From Planctomycetota bacterium (GTDB lineage Bacteria > Planctomycetota > UBA1135): a stretch of 12,270 nucleotides of DNA. The translations under genes and the position numbers were made by a program. The notes below the pieces were generated by a model that searched no databases, had not been told where the DNA came from, and saw nothing but the letters and a program-made list of their open reading frames with translations. Each line of letters starts with the position of its first letter. The stretch's first letter is position 1. Shown here in pieces: positions 6,360 to 12,270 of this stretch. The stretch lies in the NCBI GenBank assembly GCA_022447335.1, contig JAKVCF010000062.1:1-12270 (forward strand), given 5' to 3'.

Positions 6360-7135
6360 GCCCCTCCGTTGTCGTCCTCGACGAGCTGTTTCTCAGCCTC
6401 CAGGGCGAAGCCGGCGAGGTGGGGCGGCCCCATCTCTTCGTTCGATTAGGCGGTTGCCCGCTGCGCTGCTCGTACTGCGATACGCCGCGTTCCTGGAAGG
6501 CTAAGCCTAGTGGCGAGCTGCATCTGCCGACTGGCACGGAGCGCTTCGACAACCCGCTGTCGCCCGTGGCTTTTGCCGAGTTGCTGGATCGCTTGACTTC
6601 TGCTCACGAGGCAGACTGGTCGGGTTTGGTGATAGCTGTGACTGGGGGTGAGCCTCTGGAGCAGGTGGACTTCCTCCAGCATTGGCTGCCGCACGCTCCG
6701 GCGCCGGTTTTGCTCGAGACCGCGGGCATTCATGCTAAAGCTCTTAAGCGGGTACTTCCGCTGCTGCGCTTCGTTTCGCTGGATGCTAAGGACCCAGTCG
6801 ATCTCAGTGCAGGCGCCGAACTCGATGCTTACGTTGTCTGTCTACGCGCTACCGCTGCCGAGGCTGCGCGCCGGACTTCGGAACAGCCGCTTACATTTTG
6901 GACCAAGTTTGTCATGACTGAAAATACCGATAGTTCCTGGTTGCAGGGCCGCCTGAGAGCGATCGCGGCCGAGGTTCCGGGGGCGACGGTATTTCTGCAG
7001 CCGGTTACCCCACGTCGGGGTTCGCCAGCTGCGCCTTCGTCCGATCAGCTGCTATGCGAGGTGCTCGCGGCGCAAGGGCTCGCGCTGGACCTGCGTGTGC
7101 TTCCGCAGGTTCATACTCTTCTCGAAATCCGCTGA
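6356..7135 (+). CDS. queE: 7-carboxy-7-deazaguanine synthase (radical SAM), probable CTG start
   Basis: Converts 6-carboxy-tetrahydropterin to 7-carboxy-7-deazaguanine on the route to preQ0 and queuosine. From the CTG at 6356 it is 259 aa. LSLQGEAG (13-20) is the conserved N-terminal element. CPLRCSYC supplies the CxxxCxxC [4Fe-4S] cysteines 34, 38 and 41. TGGEP, LLETAGIH and VSLDAKDP follow as in QueE. The first standard start in frame, GTG at 6419, would delete the LSLQGEAG element. The only upstream start-like codons after the in-frame stop at 6293 are CTG at 6356 and 6386. The one at 6356 overlaps the preceding stop as CTGA and has AGGA six bases upstream. Other queuosine genes are absent from the window. 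The stop overlaps the start of der by one base. Confidence 0.88.
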   Translation: MSPSVVVLDELFLSLQGEAGEVGRPHLFVRLGGCPLRCSYCDTPRSWKAKPSGELHLPTGTERFDNPLSPVAFAELLDRLTSAHEADWSGLVIAVTGGEPLEQVDFLQHWLPHAPAPVLLETAGIHAKALKRVLPLLRFVSLDAKDPVDLSAGAELDAYVVCLRATAAEAARRTSEQPLTFWTKFVMTENTDSSWLQGRLRAIAAEVPGATVFLQPVTPRRGSPAAPSSDQLLCEVLAAQGLALDLRVLPQVHTLLEIR

Positions 7136-8487
7136 TGTCTGCTCCTACGCCTTCCGAGCGCCCACTCGTGGCCATCGTGGGTCGTCCCAACGTGGGCAAA
7201 TCTTCGCTGTTCAATCGACTGATCGGCGAGCGTGCGGCCATCGTTGAGCCGACCGCCGGTGTCACTCGCGATCGTCTGGTGCGTCCGGTGCGCATAGACG
7301 AGTTCCAACTCGACTTTGATCTAATGGATACGGGTGGTATCGGTATCGTCGACCGGGCTGATCTGGCTGAGTCGGTTGAAATGCAGGTCGAGACAGGTTT
7401 GCACGCCGCTCAAGTGGTCCTTTTTCTGGTCGACGCCCGTGAAGGGCTGACTTTGCTCGATGAGCAGGTCGCTCGTCTATTGCGACGCGGCGGGCATGAC
7501 GTGTTGATTTTCGCGAACAAGGCAGAAACGCGCGAGGCAGAGCGGAATATCGCTGAGTTTGAAAAGCTTGGGCTTGGGCGGGTGCGCCCGCTGTCGGCGC
7601 AAGAGGGCAAAGGCATTAATGAGCTCTTCGAGGAGCTCACACATACTTTGCCACCAGCCACTGGCGAAGTCGTGGACGAACAGCGCTTGCGTATCGCAGT
7701 GTTGGGGCGACGGAATACGGGTAAGTCTTCCTACGTGAATGCTCTGCTGGGCGAGGAGCGCGTCATTGTCAGCGATGTGGCTGGTACCACGCGCGATGCA
7801 ATCGACGTCGACTTCGAGTGGCAGGGTCGTCCACTGACTCTAGTTGACACTGCTGGGATACACCGTCGCGGCAAGGTCGCCAACGCGATCGAGTACTTTT
7901 CACTAACGCGTTCGGATCAGGCGATTCGGCGCTCGGATATTGCGCTTCTTTTTCTCGATATGAGCGAGTCTTTTGCGCGCCTTGATCAGGAGTTAGCGCG
8001 GACCATTATCGACCGCTACAAGCCCTGTTTGATTGTTGGCACCAAGTCGGACTTGGTGCCCGATCTGGACATCCATGCTTTCCGGGAGAACGTTGCGCAT
8101 CGCTTTCCGCACCTGAGAGGTGCTCCGATCGTGATGATCTCGAACATCACCGGGAGGGGAGTAGATCGCGTGCTGCGCGAAGCTTTCTCGCTGTATGAGG
8201 AGGCTAGCCAACGAGTTGGTACTGGCGAACTTAATCGGGTGGTCGACAAGGCCTTCCAAAAGCTCCGCTTTCGAGGCCGCAGTACCGATAAGCCGCGTGT
8301 GTTCTATGCGACCCAGATTCGGGTGCAGCCACCTAGCTTCCTGCTTTTTGTCAATCGGGCCAAGTTGTTTGAAAAGGAAGCAGTTCGCGCCATCTCGCGC
8401 GAGTTGCGCAACAACCTAGGCTACTCCCGGGTTCCGGTGCGTTTGGTCATTCGCGAGCGTGATCGAAGCGCCAGTAAGAAGGATTGA
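7135..8487 (+). CDS. der: Ribosome biogenesis GTPase Der (EngA)
   Basis: Tandem-domain GTPase needed for 50S subunit maturation. From the ATG at 7135 it is 450 aa, the usual size. G domain 1 has GRPNVGKS (16-23), TAGVTRD, DTGG (65-68) and NKAE (128-131). G domain 2 has GRRNTGKS (191-198), AGTTRD, DTAG (238-241) and TKSD (303-306). The C-terminal KH-like domain runs from about 360 and contains LNRVVDKAF and FVNRAKLF. Both G4 motifs depart from NKxD: the first has Glu in place of Asp, and the second has Thr in place of Asn. The frame extends upstream to 7054, but those codons lie inside queE. The ATG overlaps the queE stop by one base, implying coupling. Confidence 0.96.
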   Translation: MSAPTPSERPLVAIVGRPNVGKSSLFNRLIGERAAIVEPTAGVTRDRLVRPVRIDEFQLDFDLMDTGGIGIVDRADLAESVEMQVETGLHAAQVVLFLVDAREGLTLLDEQVARLLRRGGHDVLIFANKAETREAERNIAEFEKLGLGRVRPLSAQEGKGINELFEELTHTLPPATGEVVDEQRLRIAVLGRRNTGKSSYVNALLGEERVIVSDVAGTTRDAIDVDFEWQGRPLTLVDTAGIHRRGKVANAIEYFSLTRSDQAIRRSDIALLFLDMSESFARLDQELARTIIDRYKPCLIVGTKSDLVPDLDIHAFRENVAHRFPHLRGAPIVMISNITGRGVDRVLREAFSLYEEASQRVGTGELNRVVDKAFQKLRFRGRSTDKPRVFYATQIRVQPPSFLLFVNRAKLFEKEAVRAISRELRNNLGYSRVPVRLVIRERDRSASKKD

Positions 8488-8498
8488 TAGAATCCACC

Positions 8499-8996
8499 AT
8501 GCTTCGCCGGTTCTGTGTGCTGAGCTTGACACTCTTCGCGTCGTGCGGGCTTATGCCGCGCGGTGAGCAGGAAATGTGGGTGCACGAGATCGTGCAAGAT
8601 GGTCCCCCGATTCGCGATCTGCTATCCGAGTGTGAGTGGGCGATCATCGACGCCAAGTACCCAGCTGGGGATCGCGATGAAGCTGGCATGGTCGTGACTT
8701 CGGGTTGGGATGTAGTCGAGCAGCCCTTTTCTGGTAAAGGTCGCCGCTTTCAGGGGGTTTTGCAAATCGAGCCCCTGGGCGAAGCGGGGCTCTATCGCGT
8801 GAGCTCGCGCGTGCGTGTGCAGGCCAACAAAGAGGTTTACCGTACGCTCGATCGCGCTGAGGCCGATTGGCAGTCGATCGAAGACGATATGGGTCGTGCG
8901 CGCACACTTCTGCAGCATTTGCTGGGGCGCGTCCAGGCGCCTGGCCTGTCGGACGACTTCTACAAGCGCAAGCCTTGGAGAGAGAGTAATGGCTGA
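8499..8996 (+). CDS. Lipoprotein of unknown function
   Basis: A 165-aa product. MLRRFCVLSLTLFASC looks like a lipoprotein signal peptide with Cys16 as the lipidated residue; the position three before it is Phe rather than the usual Leu. The mature part mixes beta-rich segments (about 60-105, including RFQGVLQIEPLG and GLYRVSSRVRVQ) with a C-terminal helix (about 118-140). I recognise no family. It starts 11 bp after der, and its stop lies inside the first codons of the next gene, so expression is probably coupled to that gene. An in-frame TTG at 8484 is possible, but the ATG at 8499 gives the better signal peptide. Confidence 0.8.
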   Translation: MLRRFCVLSLTLFASCGLMPRGEQEMWVHEIVQDGPPIRDLLSECEWAIIDAKYPAGDRDEAGMVVTSGWDVVEQPFSGKGRRFQGVLQIEPLGEAGLYRVSSRVRVQANKEVYRTLDRAEADWQSIEDDMGRARTLLQHLLGRVQAPGLSDDFYKRKPWRESNG

Positions 8997-9600
8997 TTGG
9001 TCTTACCGCAGTCGTCAGGGCTTGTGTGCCGCGTGTGGACATGTCTTCGTAGAAGGTGAAGCTGTTTTCTCGATGCTTCGGTTCGAAGAAGAACTGCAGC
9101 GCGGTGACCTCTGTTCGAATTGCTTCGAGCGTCGGGATGAAGCCGCCGACCTCGTCTGGTGGCGGACTGCTCACCAGGAGAAGAGAGGCGGTATGCGCAT
9201 GGACTTCGAACTAGTCCTGGCGCTGTTCGAGAAATTGGGGGAGCAGAAGAAGGCCGGTGTGCTCGACTTGCGATTCTTGTTGGCTTTACTTCTGGTGCGC
9301 CACCGCAAGCTTCGTCTGACCGGCGTACGAGTGCGAGGCAAGCGCGAGTTCTTGCAGCTGCGCAAGCCGCGCACCAAAAAGGATTACGAAGCCGAAGTGC
9401 GCGAGCTTGAATCCGAGCGTCGGGCTCGTCTGACGGCCGCGCTGAGCGAGCTGATGGACCCGACAGCCGAGGCTGGGGGGATGGGCGACCTGCTTCAGGC
9501 GCTAGAGGAGCCGTTGCCCGCGGCGGAGGAGGCCGAACAGGCCCCGCTCGCTGGGGAAGAGCCCACCGCTTCGGCGGTCGAAGCCGATCATTCGAGCTAA
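8989..9600 (+). CDS. Zinc-ribbon protein of unknown function
   Basis: A 203-aa product. Two cysteine pairs (Cys13/Cys16 in CAAC, Cys42/Cys45 in CSNC) would form a four-Cys zinc ribbon. A helical middle region (about 70-110) and a basic/acidic segment (about 110-150, RVRGKREFLQLRKPRTKKDY) follow. The acidic, Ala/Glu/Pro-rich tail (about 155-203) is probably disordered. No membrane segment is seen. I cannot name a family; a regulatory or nucleic-acid-linked role would be a guess. The ATG at 8989 overlaps the stop of the lipoprotein gene by 8 bases, and a GGAGAGAGAG tract sits just upstream as ribosome-binding site. The frame extends upstream to 8815 only through lipoprotein codons. It is the last gene before the terminators. 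Confidence 0.82.
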   Translation: MADWSYRSRQGLCAACGHVFVEGEAVFSMLRFEEELQRGDLCSNCFERRDEAADLVWWRTAHQEKRGGMRMDFELVLALFEKLGEQKKAGVLDLRFLLALLLVRHRKLRLTGVRVRGKREFLQLRKPRTKKDYEAEVRELESERRARLTAALSELMDPTAEAGGMGDLLQALEEPLPAAEEAEQAPLAGEEPTASAVEADHSS

Positions 9601-9612
9601 ACCCTTTTGAGG

Positions 9613-9631
9613 CCTAGTTTTCTAGGTTTTT
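9613..9631 (+). terminator. Upstream terminator-like hairpin
   Basis: CCTAG (9613-9617), TTTT loop, CTAGG (9622-9626), then five T residues (9627-9631). The stem is short but perfect. It starts 12 bp after the stop of the zinc-ribbon gene. Confidence 0.5.
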
Positions 9632-9640
9632 CTTGAAAAC

Positions 9641-9661
9641 ATGCCCGAGCGGGCATTTTTT
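9641..9661 (+). terminator. Rho-independent terminator at the end of the plus-strand cluster
   Basis: ATGCCC (9641-9646), a GAGC loop, GGGCAT (9651-9656), then a run of six T residues (9656-9661). It is a textbook intrinsic terminator that separates the 5421-9600 cluster from the mraZ operon. Confidence 0.85.
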
Positions 9662-9663
9662 AC

Positions 9664-9691
9664 TTGCGCGTATTTGGTGGGGCAACAGAAT
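9664..9691 (+). promoter_or_regulatory. Weak candidate promoter for the mraZ operon
   Basis: TTGCGC (9664-9669) and CAGAAT (9686-9691) are 16 bases apart, four of six consensus matches each. A promoter is required somewhere between the terminator at 9661 and mraZ; this is the best-looking pair, but not a strong one. Confidence 0.25.
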
Positions 9692-9721
9692 AGATAAGTG
9701 GTGAGTAATGGTGGCTCGTGG
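9677..9721 (+). promoter_or_regulatory. GTGG repeats upstream of mraZ, possible MraZ autoregulatory site
   Basis: GTGG occurs at 9677, 9698, 9711 and 9718. MraZ proteins in other bacteria bind short direct repeats with a TGGG or GTGG core upstream of their own gene. The spacing here (21, 13 and 7 bases) is irregular compared with the regular repeats known, so the assignment is tentative. Confidence 0.3.
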
Positions 9722-9753
9722 AGGAGCTGTCACCTCCCGAGCGCTTTCCCCTC

Positions 9754-10230
9754 ATGCTTCTCTTCACCGGCGAGTTCGAGCACAAGGTCGACCAAAAAGG
9801 TCGGGTCTTTGTGCCTAAGCGCCTGCTGGACAGCGTGGAATGCAGTCCCGCGGAGCTCCGCTTTGTCGTCACGCTGGGGCTTGACGGGTGTCTCTACCTG
9901 TTTACTCGCGAAGGTTTTCGTGAGCACCTAACGGGTCTTAAAAAGGCGGCCTTTGGCAAACCGGAGTACCGCGCCGTGATGAGGGGGATCGGCGCACTGT
10001 CTTTCGAGCAGGCTCTGGATGCCCAAGGCCGTCTACTTATCCCGGAAGAGCTTCGCCGCCGTGTCGGCCTGAAGAAGGCTGCGGTGGTTGTTGGCGCTAT
10101 CGATCACATAGAGATTTGGGACGATGCGCGTTATCGCGCTGAAGCTGCACCTGAGGCGGAGAGTACATATCTGAACCAGGCAGTGCAGTTCTTGGAAGGT
10201 GCGGCCCCTGAAGACGGAGACAACGGGTGA
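9754..10230 (+). CDS. mraZ: Transcriptional regulator MraZ
   Basis: DNA-binding regulator at the head of the division and cell-wall cluster. With the ATG at 9754 it is 158 aa, near the family norm. Two SpoVT/AbrB-type halves each show the DxxGR signature: DQKGRVFVP (13-21) and DAQGRLLIP (89-97). The N-terminal FTGEFEHKVD matches the usual MraZ start. The frame extends to a GTG at 9718, adding 12 residues; the shorter start is chosen because family members begin one to four residues before the TGE motif. No clear Shine-Dalgarno precedes either. Its TGA overlaps the GTG of rsmH. MraZ commonly represses its own operon, and GTG-rich repeats lie upstream. Confidence 0.93.
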   Translation: MLLFTGEFEHKVDQKGRVFVPKRLLDSVECSPAELRFVVTLGLDGCLYLFTREGFREHLTGLKKAAFGKPEYRAVMRGIGALSFEQALDAQGRLLIPEELRRRVGLKKAAVVVGAIDHIEIWDDARYRAEAAPEAESTYLNQAVQFLEGAAPEDGDNG

Positions 10231-11168
10231 TCCTCTTGTGTCGTGACTTCGAAACACCCCGGCGGCCCGTCGGCCCGACGAGCCATACCCCCGTCCTCCT
10301 TGATCAGGTGATTGAGGTCCTTCAGCCCGAACGTGGGGGCTGGTTTGTGGATGCCACCGTGGGGGGTGGCGGCCACAGTGAAGCCCTGCTCGAAGCGGGG
10401 TCGGATGTCCGCTTGATCGCGATCGACCGTGACTCGCGCGCTTTAGCTCGAAGCAAAGAGCGTTTGGCGCGTTTTGGGGATCGAGTCCGGTTTGTACACG
10501 CTCCATTCTCGGCGCTCGAGGGGGTGTTGCCGGAAGAAGCGCGTGGTCGTGTCGCGGGCATCTTGGCCGATTTTGGAGTTTCTTCCGATCAACTTGATGA
10601 GCCCGAAGCTGGATTCAGCATCCAGCACGATGGACCCCTGGATATGCGCATGGATCGGGGGACCCAGAAAACTAGTGCGGCGGTACTGCTGGCTAACGCT
10701 AGTGAAGATCAGCTCGAAGAGTGGTTTAGCGAGTTCGGCGAAGAACGTTTCTCGCGCCGTATCGCGCATGCAATCCTGCAGTCGCGGCGGATTGGTCCTT
10801 TGCTACGCACCTCGCAGCTGGCTGATCTGATCGAGCGCACAGTGCCACGTGGGCGGCGTGGTATTCACCCAGCAACGCGCGTCTTCCAGGCGTTGCGCAT
10901 CGTCGTAAACCGCGAGCTGGACGAGATAGATGCATTCTTCGAGAGTGCTCCGCGAATGCTCGATAAAAGTGGGCGTTTGGCCGTAATCACCTTCCACTCG
11001 CTAGAAGATCGTCGGGCCAAGCTTGCGCTTCGCAATGAAGTGCGCAGTGGAGAATTCTGCGACCTCTTGCCGCGTGGAATCACGCCGTCGTCGGCCGAGC
11101 AGCGTTGCAATCCACGCTCCCGTAGTTCGCGACTGCGCGCAATCATGCGTCAGGGGGGTGGGGAGTGA
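10227..11168 (+). CDS. rsmH: 16S rRNA (cytosine(1402)-N4)-methyltransferase
   Basis: Methylates N4 of C1402 in the decoding centre of 16S rRNA using S-adenosylmethionine. At 313 aa it is full length. SAM-binding motifs are VDATVGGGGH (41-50) and AIDRD (65-69). Family motifs ADFGVSSDQLD (114-124), GFSIQHDGPLDMRMD (129-143), VITFHSLEDR and the C-terminal NPRSRSSRLRA are all intact. The GTG start overlaps the mraZ stop as GTGA and has GGAG eight bases upstream. The TGA overlaps the GTG of the next gene in the same way. Confidence 0.97.
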   Translation: MILLCRDFETPRRPVGPTSHTPVLLDQVIEVLQPERGGWFVDATVGGGGHSEALLEAGSDVRLIAIDRDSRALARSKERLARFGDRVRFVHAPFSALEGVLPEEARGRVAGILADFGVSSDQLDEPEAGFSIQHDGPLDMRMDRGTQKTSAAVLLANASEDQLEEWFSEFGEERFSRRIAHAILQSRRIGPLLRTSQLADLIERTVPRGRRGIHPATRVFQALRIVVNRELDEIDAFFESAPRMLDKSGRLAVITFHSLEDRRAKLALRNEVRSGEFCDLLPRGITPSSAEQRCNPRSRSSRLRAIMRQGGGE

Positions 11169-11413
11169 GCGGTCGTGCGGCTGGTCTGGTTTTGCTCGTG
11201 CTCTGCGAGCTAATTGCTGGACTCGGCCTGCGTAACGAGGCTCTTGCGGCGCGTAGCCGTGCCGAATCCTTTAATCGCGATTACCTCGACTATCAGCGCT
11301 ACGCGGGTCATTACCGCCATTTGCAGCGTGCGCTGCAGGCGCCTTCGGCCGTTCGCGAACGGCTGGTACACGAGCTCATTCGTCAGGAAATCGAGAAGCG
11401 ACCCGAGCTCTAG
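11165..11413 (+). CDS. Short FtsL-like membrane protein
   Basis: An 82-aa product with one N-terminal membrane segment (about 5-22, AAGLVLLVLCELIAGLGL) and a helical, probably periplasmic remainder (about 24-80). Size, topology and position between rsmH and a class B penicillin-binding protein match FtsL, the divisome subunit that bridges FtsB and FtsW/FtsI. Sequence conservation of FtsL is too low to confirm this by eye, so the assignment rests on context. A purine-rich tract (AGGGGGGTGGGGA) precedes the GTG. The stop overlaps the start of the next gene by one base. Confidence 0.75.
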   Translation: MSGRAAGLVLLVLCELIAGLGLRNEALAARSRAESFNRDYLDYQRYAGHYRHLQRALQAPSAVRERLVHELIRQEIEKRPEL

Positions 11414-12270
11414 TGTCCAGACTCTCCCCGCTGCGCCCTTTTTGGCTTCTCACCCCGCTTGGGTTGCTCTATCTGGTGATCGCTGGCCGTTTTGTCCAGC
11501 TGCATGCATATGAGGTCCCTCTCTCCGATCGCTATGCGCCGCGCCTAGAGGGTGAAACGGTCATCTTGGCCGATCGCGGCTCGATCGTTGATCGCCATGG
11601 TGCGCATCTTGCCTATGACCGGCCCAGCTTCCAGTTGGAGATGGGATACATTTGGCGGGACCGCCGTTACAACCCCGCTAATTGGGAGCGCTATGGCCTA
11701 GCGGATGAGTCGATTGCGGAAGAGGTTGCGCACGTGGCGCGTGTGGCTCAGTTGGACGCGGAGTGGCTCGAGGCTGAGTTACGTAATCCCGATGCAAAAA
11801 TGACGCCGATCGCGTGGGATATAGACCCCTTCCATGCCGACCGCATTCGGGGTCTGTTGAAGGAGTATCAGGGCTTTGGTTTGGTCCTCAAGGAAACGCG
11901 CACTCGCGAATATCCATTGGGACGGGCAGGTTCACACATCGTTGGGCTCTATCAGACCTACTGGGAGGACGTCGAAACCGATCAGCTCGATGATCGCGGT
12001 GTGCCGATTGCCAGCCGCCGTCTGAAGCGTGCTGCGAGCGGCATGGAATCGGCGTACATGAATGAGCTGACGGGCCTCGACGGCCGCAAGGAGAGTTTGC
12101 GCATCCGCTACGGCATCAACCCGTCGAAAGCGTTGGTGGAAGCGATGCGGGGTGAGGATGTGCAATTGACTCTCGACGCGCGCATCCAGGAGATTGTTCG
12201 CGTGGAGCTTGCGAAGGCTATGGAGGAGTTCGATTCCGAGGCTGCGGCTGCGATCGTGCTGGATCCGAAG
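11413..12270 (+). CDS. Class B penicillin-binding protein, FtsI-like, C-terminus beyond the window
   Basis: The first 286 codons of a septal-type peptidoglycan transpeptidase. A membrane segment (about 9-28) follows the start. DRGSIVDRHGAHLA (54-67) is the conserved N-terminal class B motif. REYPLGRAGSHIVGLY (165-180) and ASGMESAYMNELTGLDG (208-224) are the pedestal-domain motifs, and VQLTLDARIQE (250-260) opens the transpeptidase domain. The window ends before the SxxK, SxN and KTG catalytic motifs, so activity cannot be judged. Position after mraZ, rsmH and an FtsL-like gene points to FtsI rather than the elongation enzyme PBP2. The start is GTG, overlapping the TAG of the preceding gene; no Shine-Dalgarno is evident, which fits coupling. 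Confidence 0.93.
   Translation, partial: MSRLSPLRPFWLLTPLGLLYLVIAGRFVQLHAYEVPLSDRYAPRLEGETVILADRGSIVDRHGAHLAYDRPSFQLEMGYIWRDRRYNPANWERYGLADESIAEEVAHVARVAQLDAEWLEAELRNPDAKMTPIAWDIDPFHADRIRGLLKEYQGFGLVLKETRTREYPLGRAGSHIVGLYQTYWEDVETDQLDDRGVPIASRRLKRAASGMESAYMNELTGLDGRKESLRIRYGINPSKALVEAMRGEDVQLTLDARIQEIVRVELAKAMEEFDSEAAAAIVLDPK

Noticed and set aside
7054..7134. N-terminal extension of der back to 7054
   Set aside because: These codons are out of frame within queE; the ATG at 7135 precedes the usual Der N-terminus.
8815..8988. N-terminal extension of the zinc-ribbon gene back to 8815
   Set aside because: It reads lipoprotein codons in the wrong frame; the ATG at 8989 has a ribosome-binding site.

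Overview
This window looks like a chromosomal housekeeping region of a moderately GC-rich bacterium of the PVC superphylum, most likely a member or close relative of Planctomycetota. The best lineage marker is a small basic protein at 6093-6359, whose N-terminal half matches the PVC signature small-protein family. The lineage call is inference from reading, since no search could be run. I see no mobile element, CRISPR array, tRNA or rRNA.

Layout. Minus strand, 1-5321: a secreted helical-repeat protein cut by the left edge (1-517), a large lipoprotein secretin with TPR repeats (616-3234), a 663-bp gene-free stretch rich in inverted repeats (3235-3897), and a translationally coupled pair made of an unrecognised 233-aa protein and a family 4 (Fe-S) uracil-DNA glycosylase (3898-5321). 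A 99-bp divergent intergenic region follows. Plus strand, 5421-9600: a tight run of six genes, namely a membrane-anchored SPOR-like protein, the PVC small basic protein, queE (apparently with a CTG start), der, a lipoprotein and a zinc-ribbon protein. It ends at two closely spaced terminator-like hairpins. Plus strand, 9754-12270: the head of a division and cell-wall (dcw) cluster, with mraZ, rsmH, a short FtsL-like membrane protein and a class B penicillin-binding protein cut by the right edge. These genes overlap by 1-4 bases, so translational coupling is likely.

How the genes relate. The plus-strand genes cover tRNA modification (QueE), ribosome assembly (Der), 16S rRNA methylation (RsmH), regulation of the dcw cluster (MraZ) and septal peptidoglycan synthesis (the PBP). 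The minus-strand genes cover an outer-membrane channel and DNA repair. The points most worth a second look are the structured gene-free block upstream of the secretin, the dcw head in an apparent PVC genome, the CTG start of queE, the long tail on the PVC small protein, and the unidentified partner of the uracil-DNA glycosylase.
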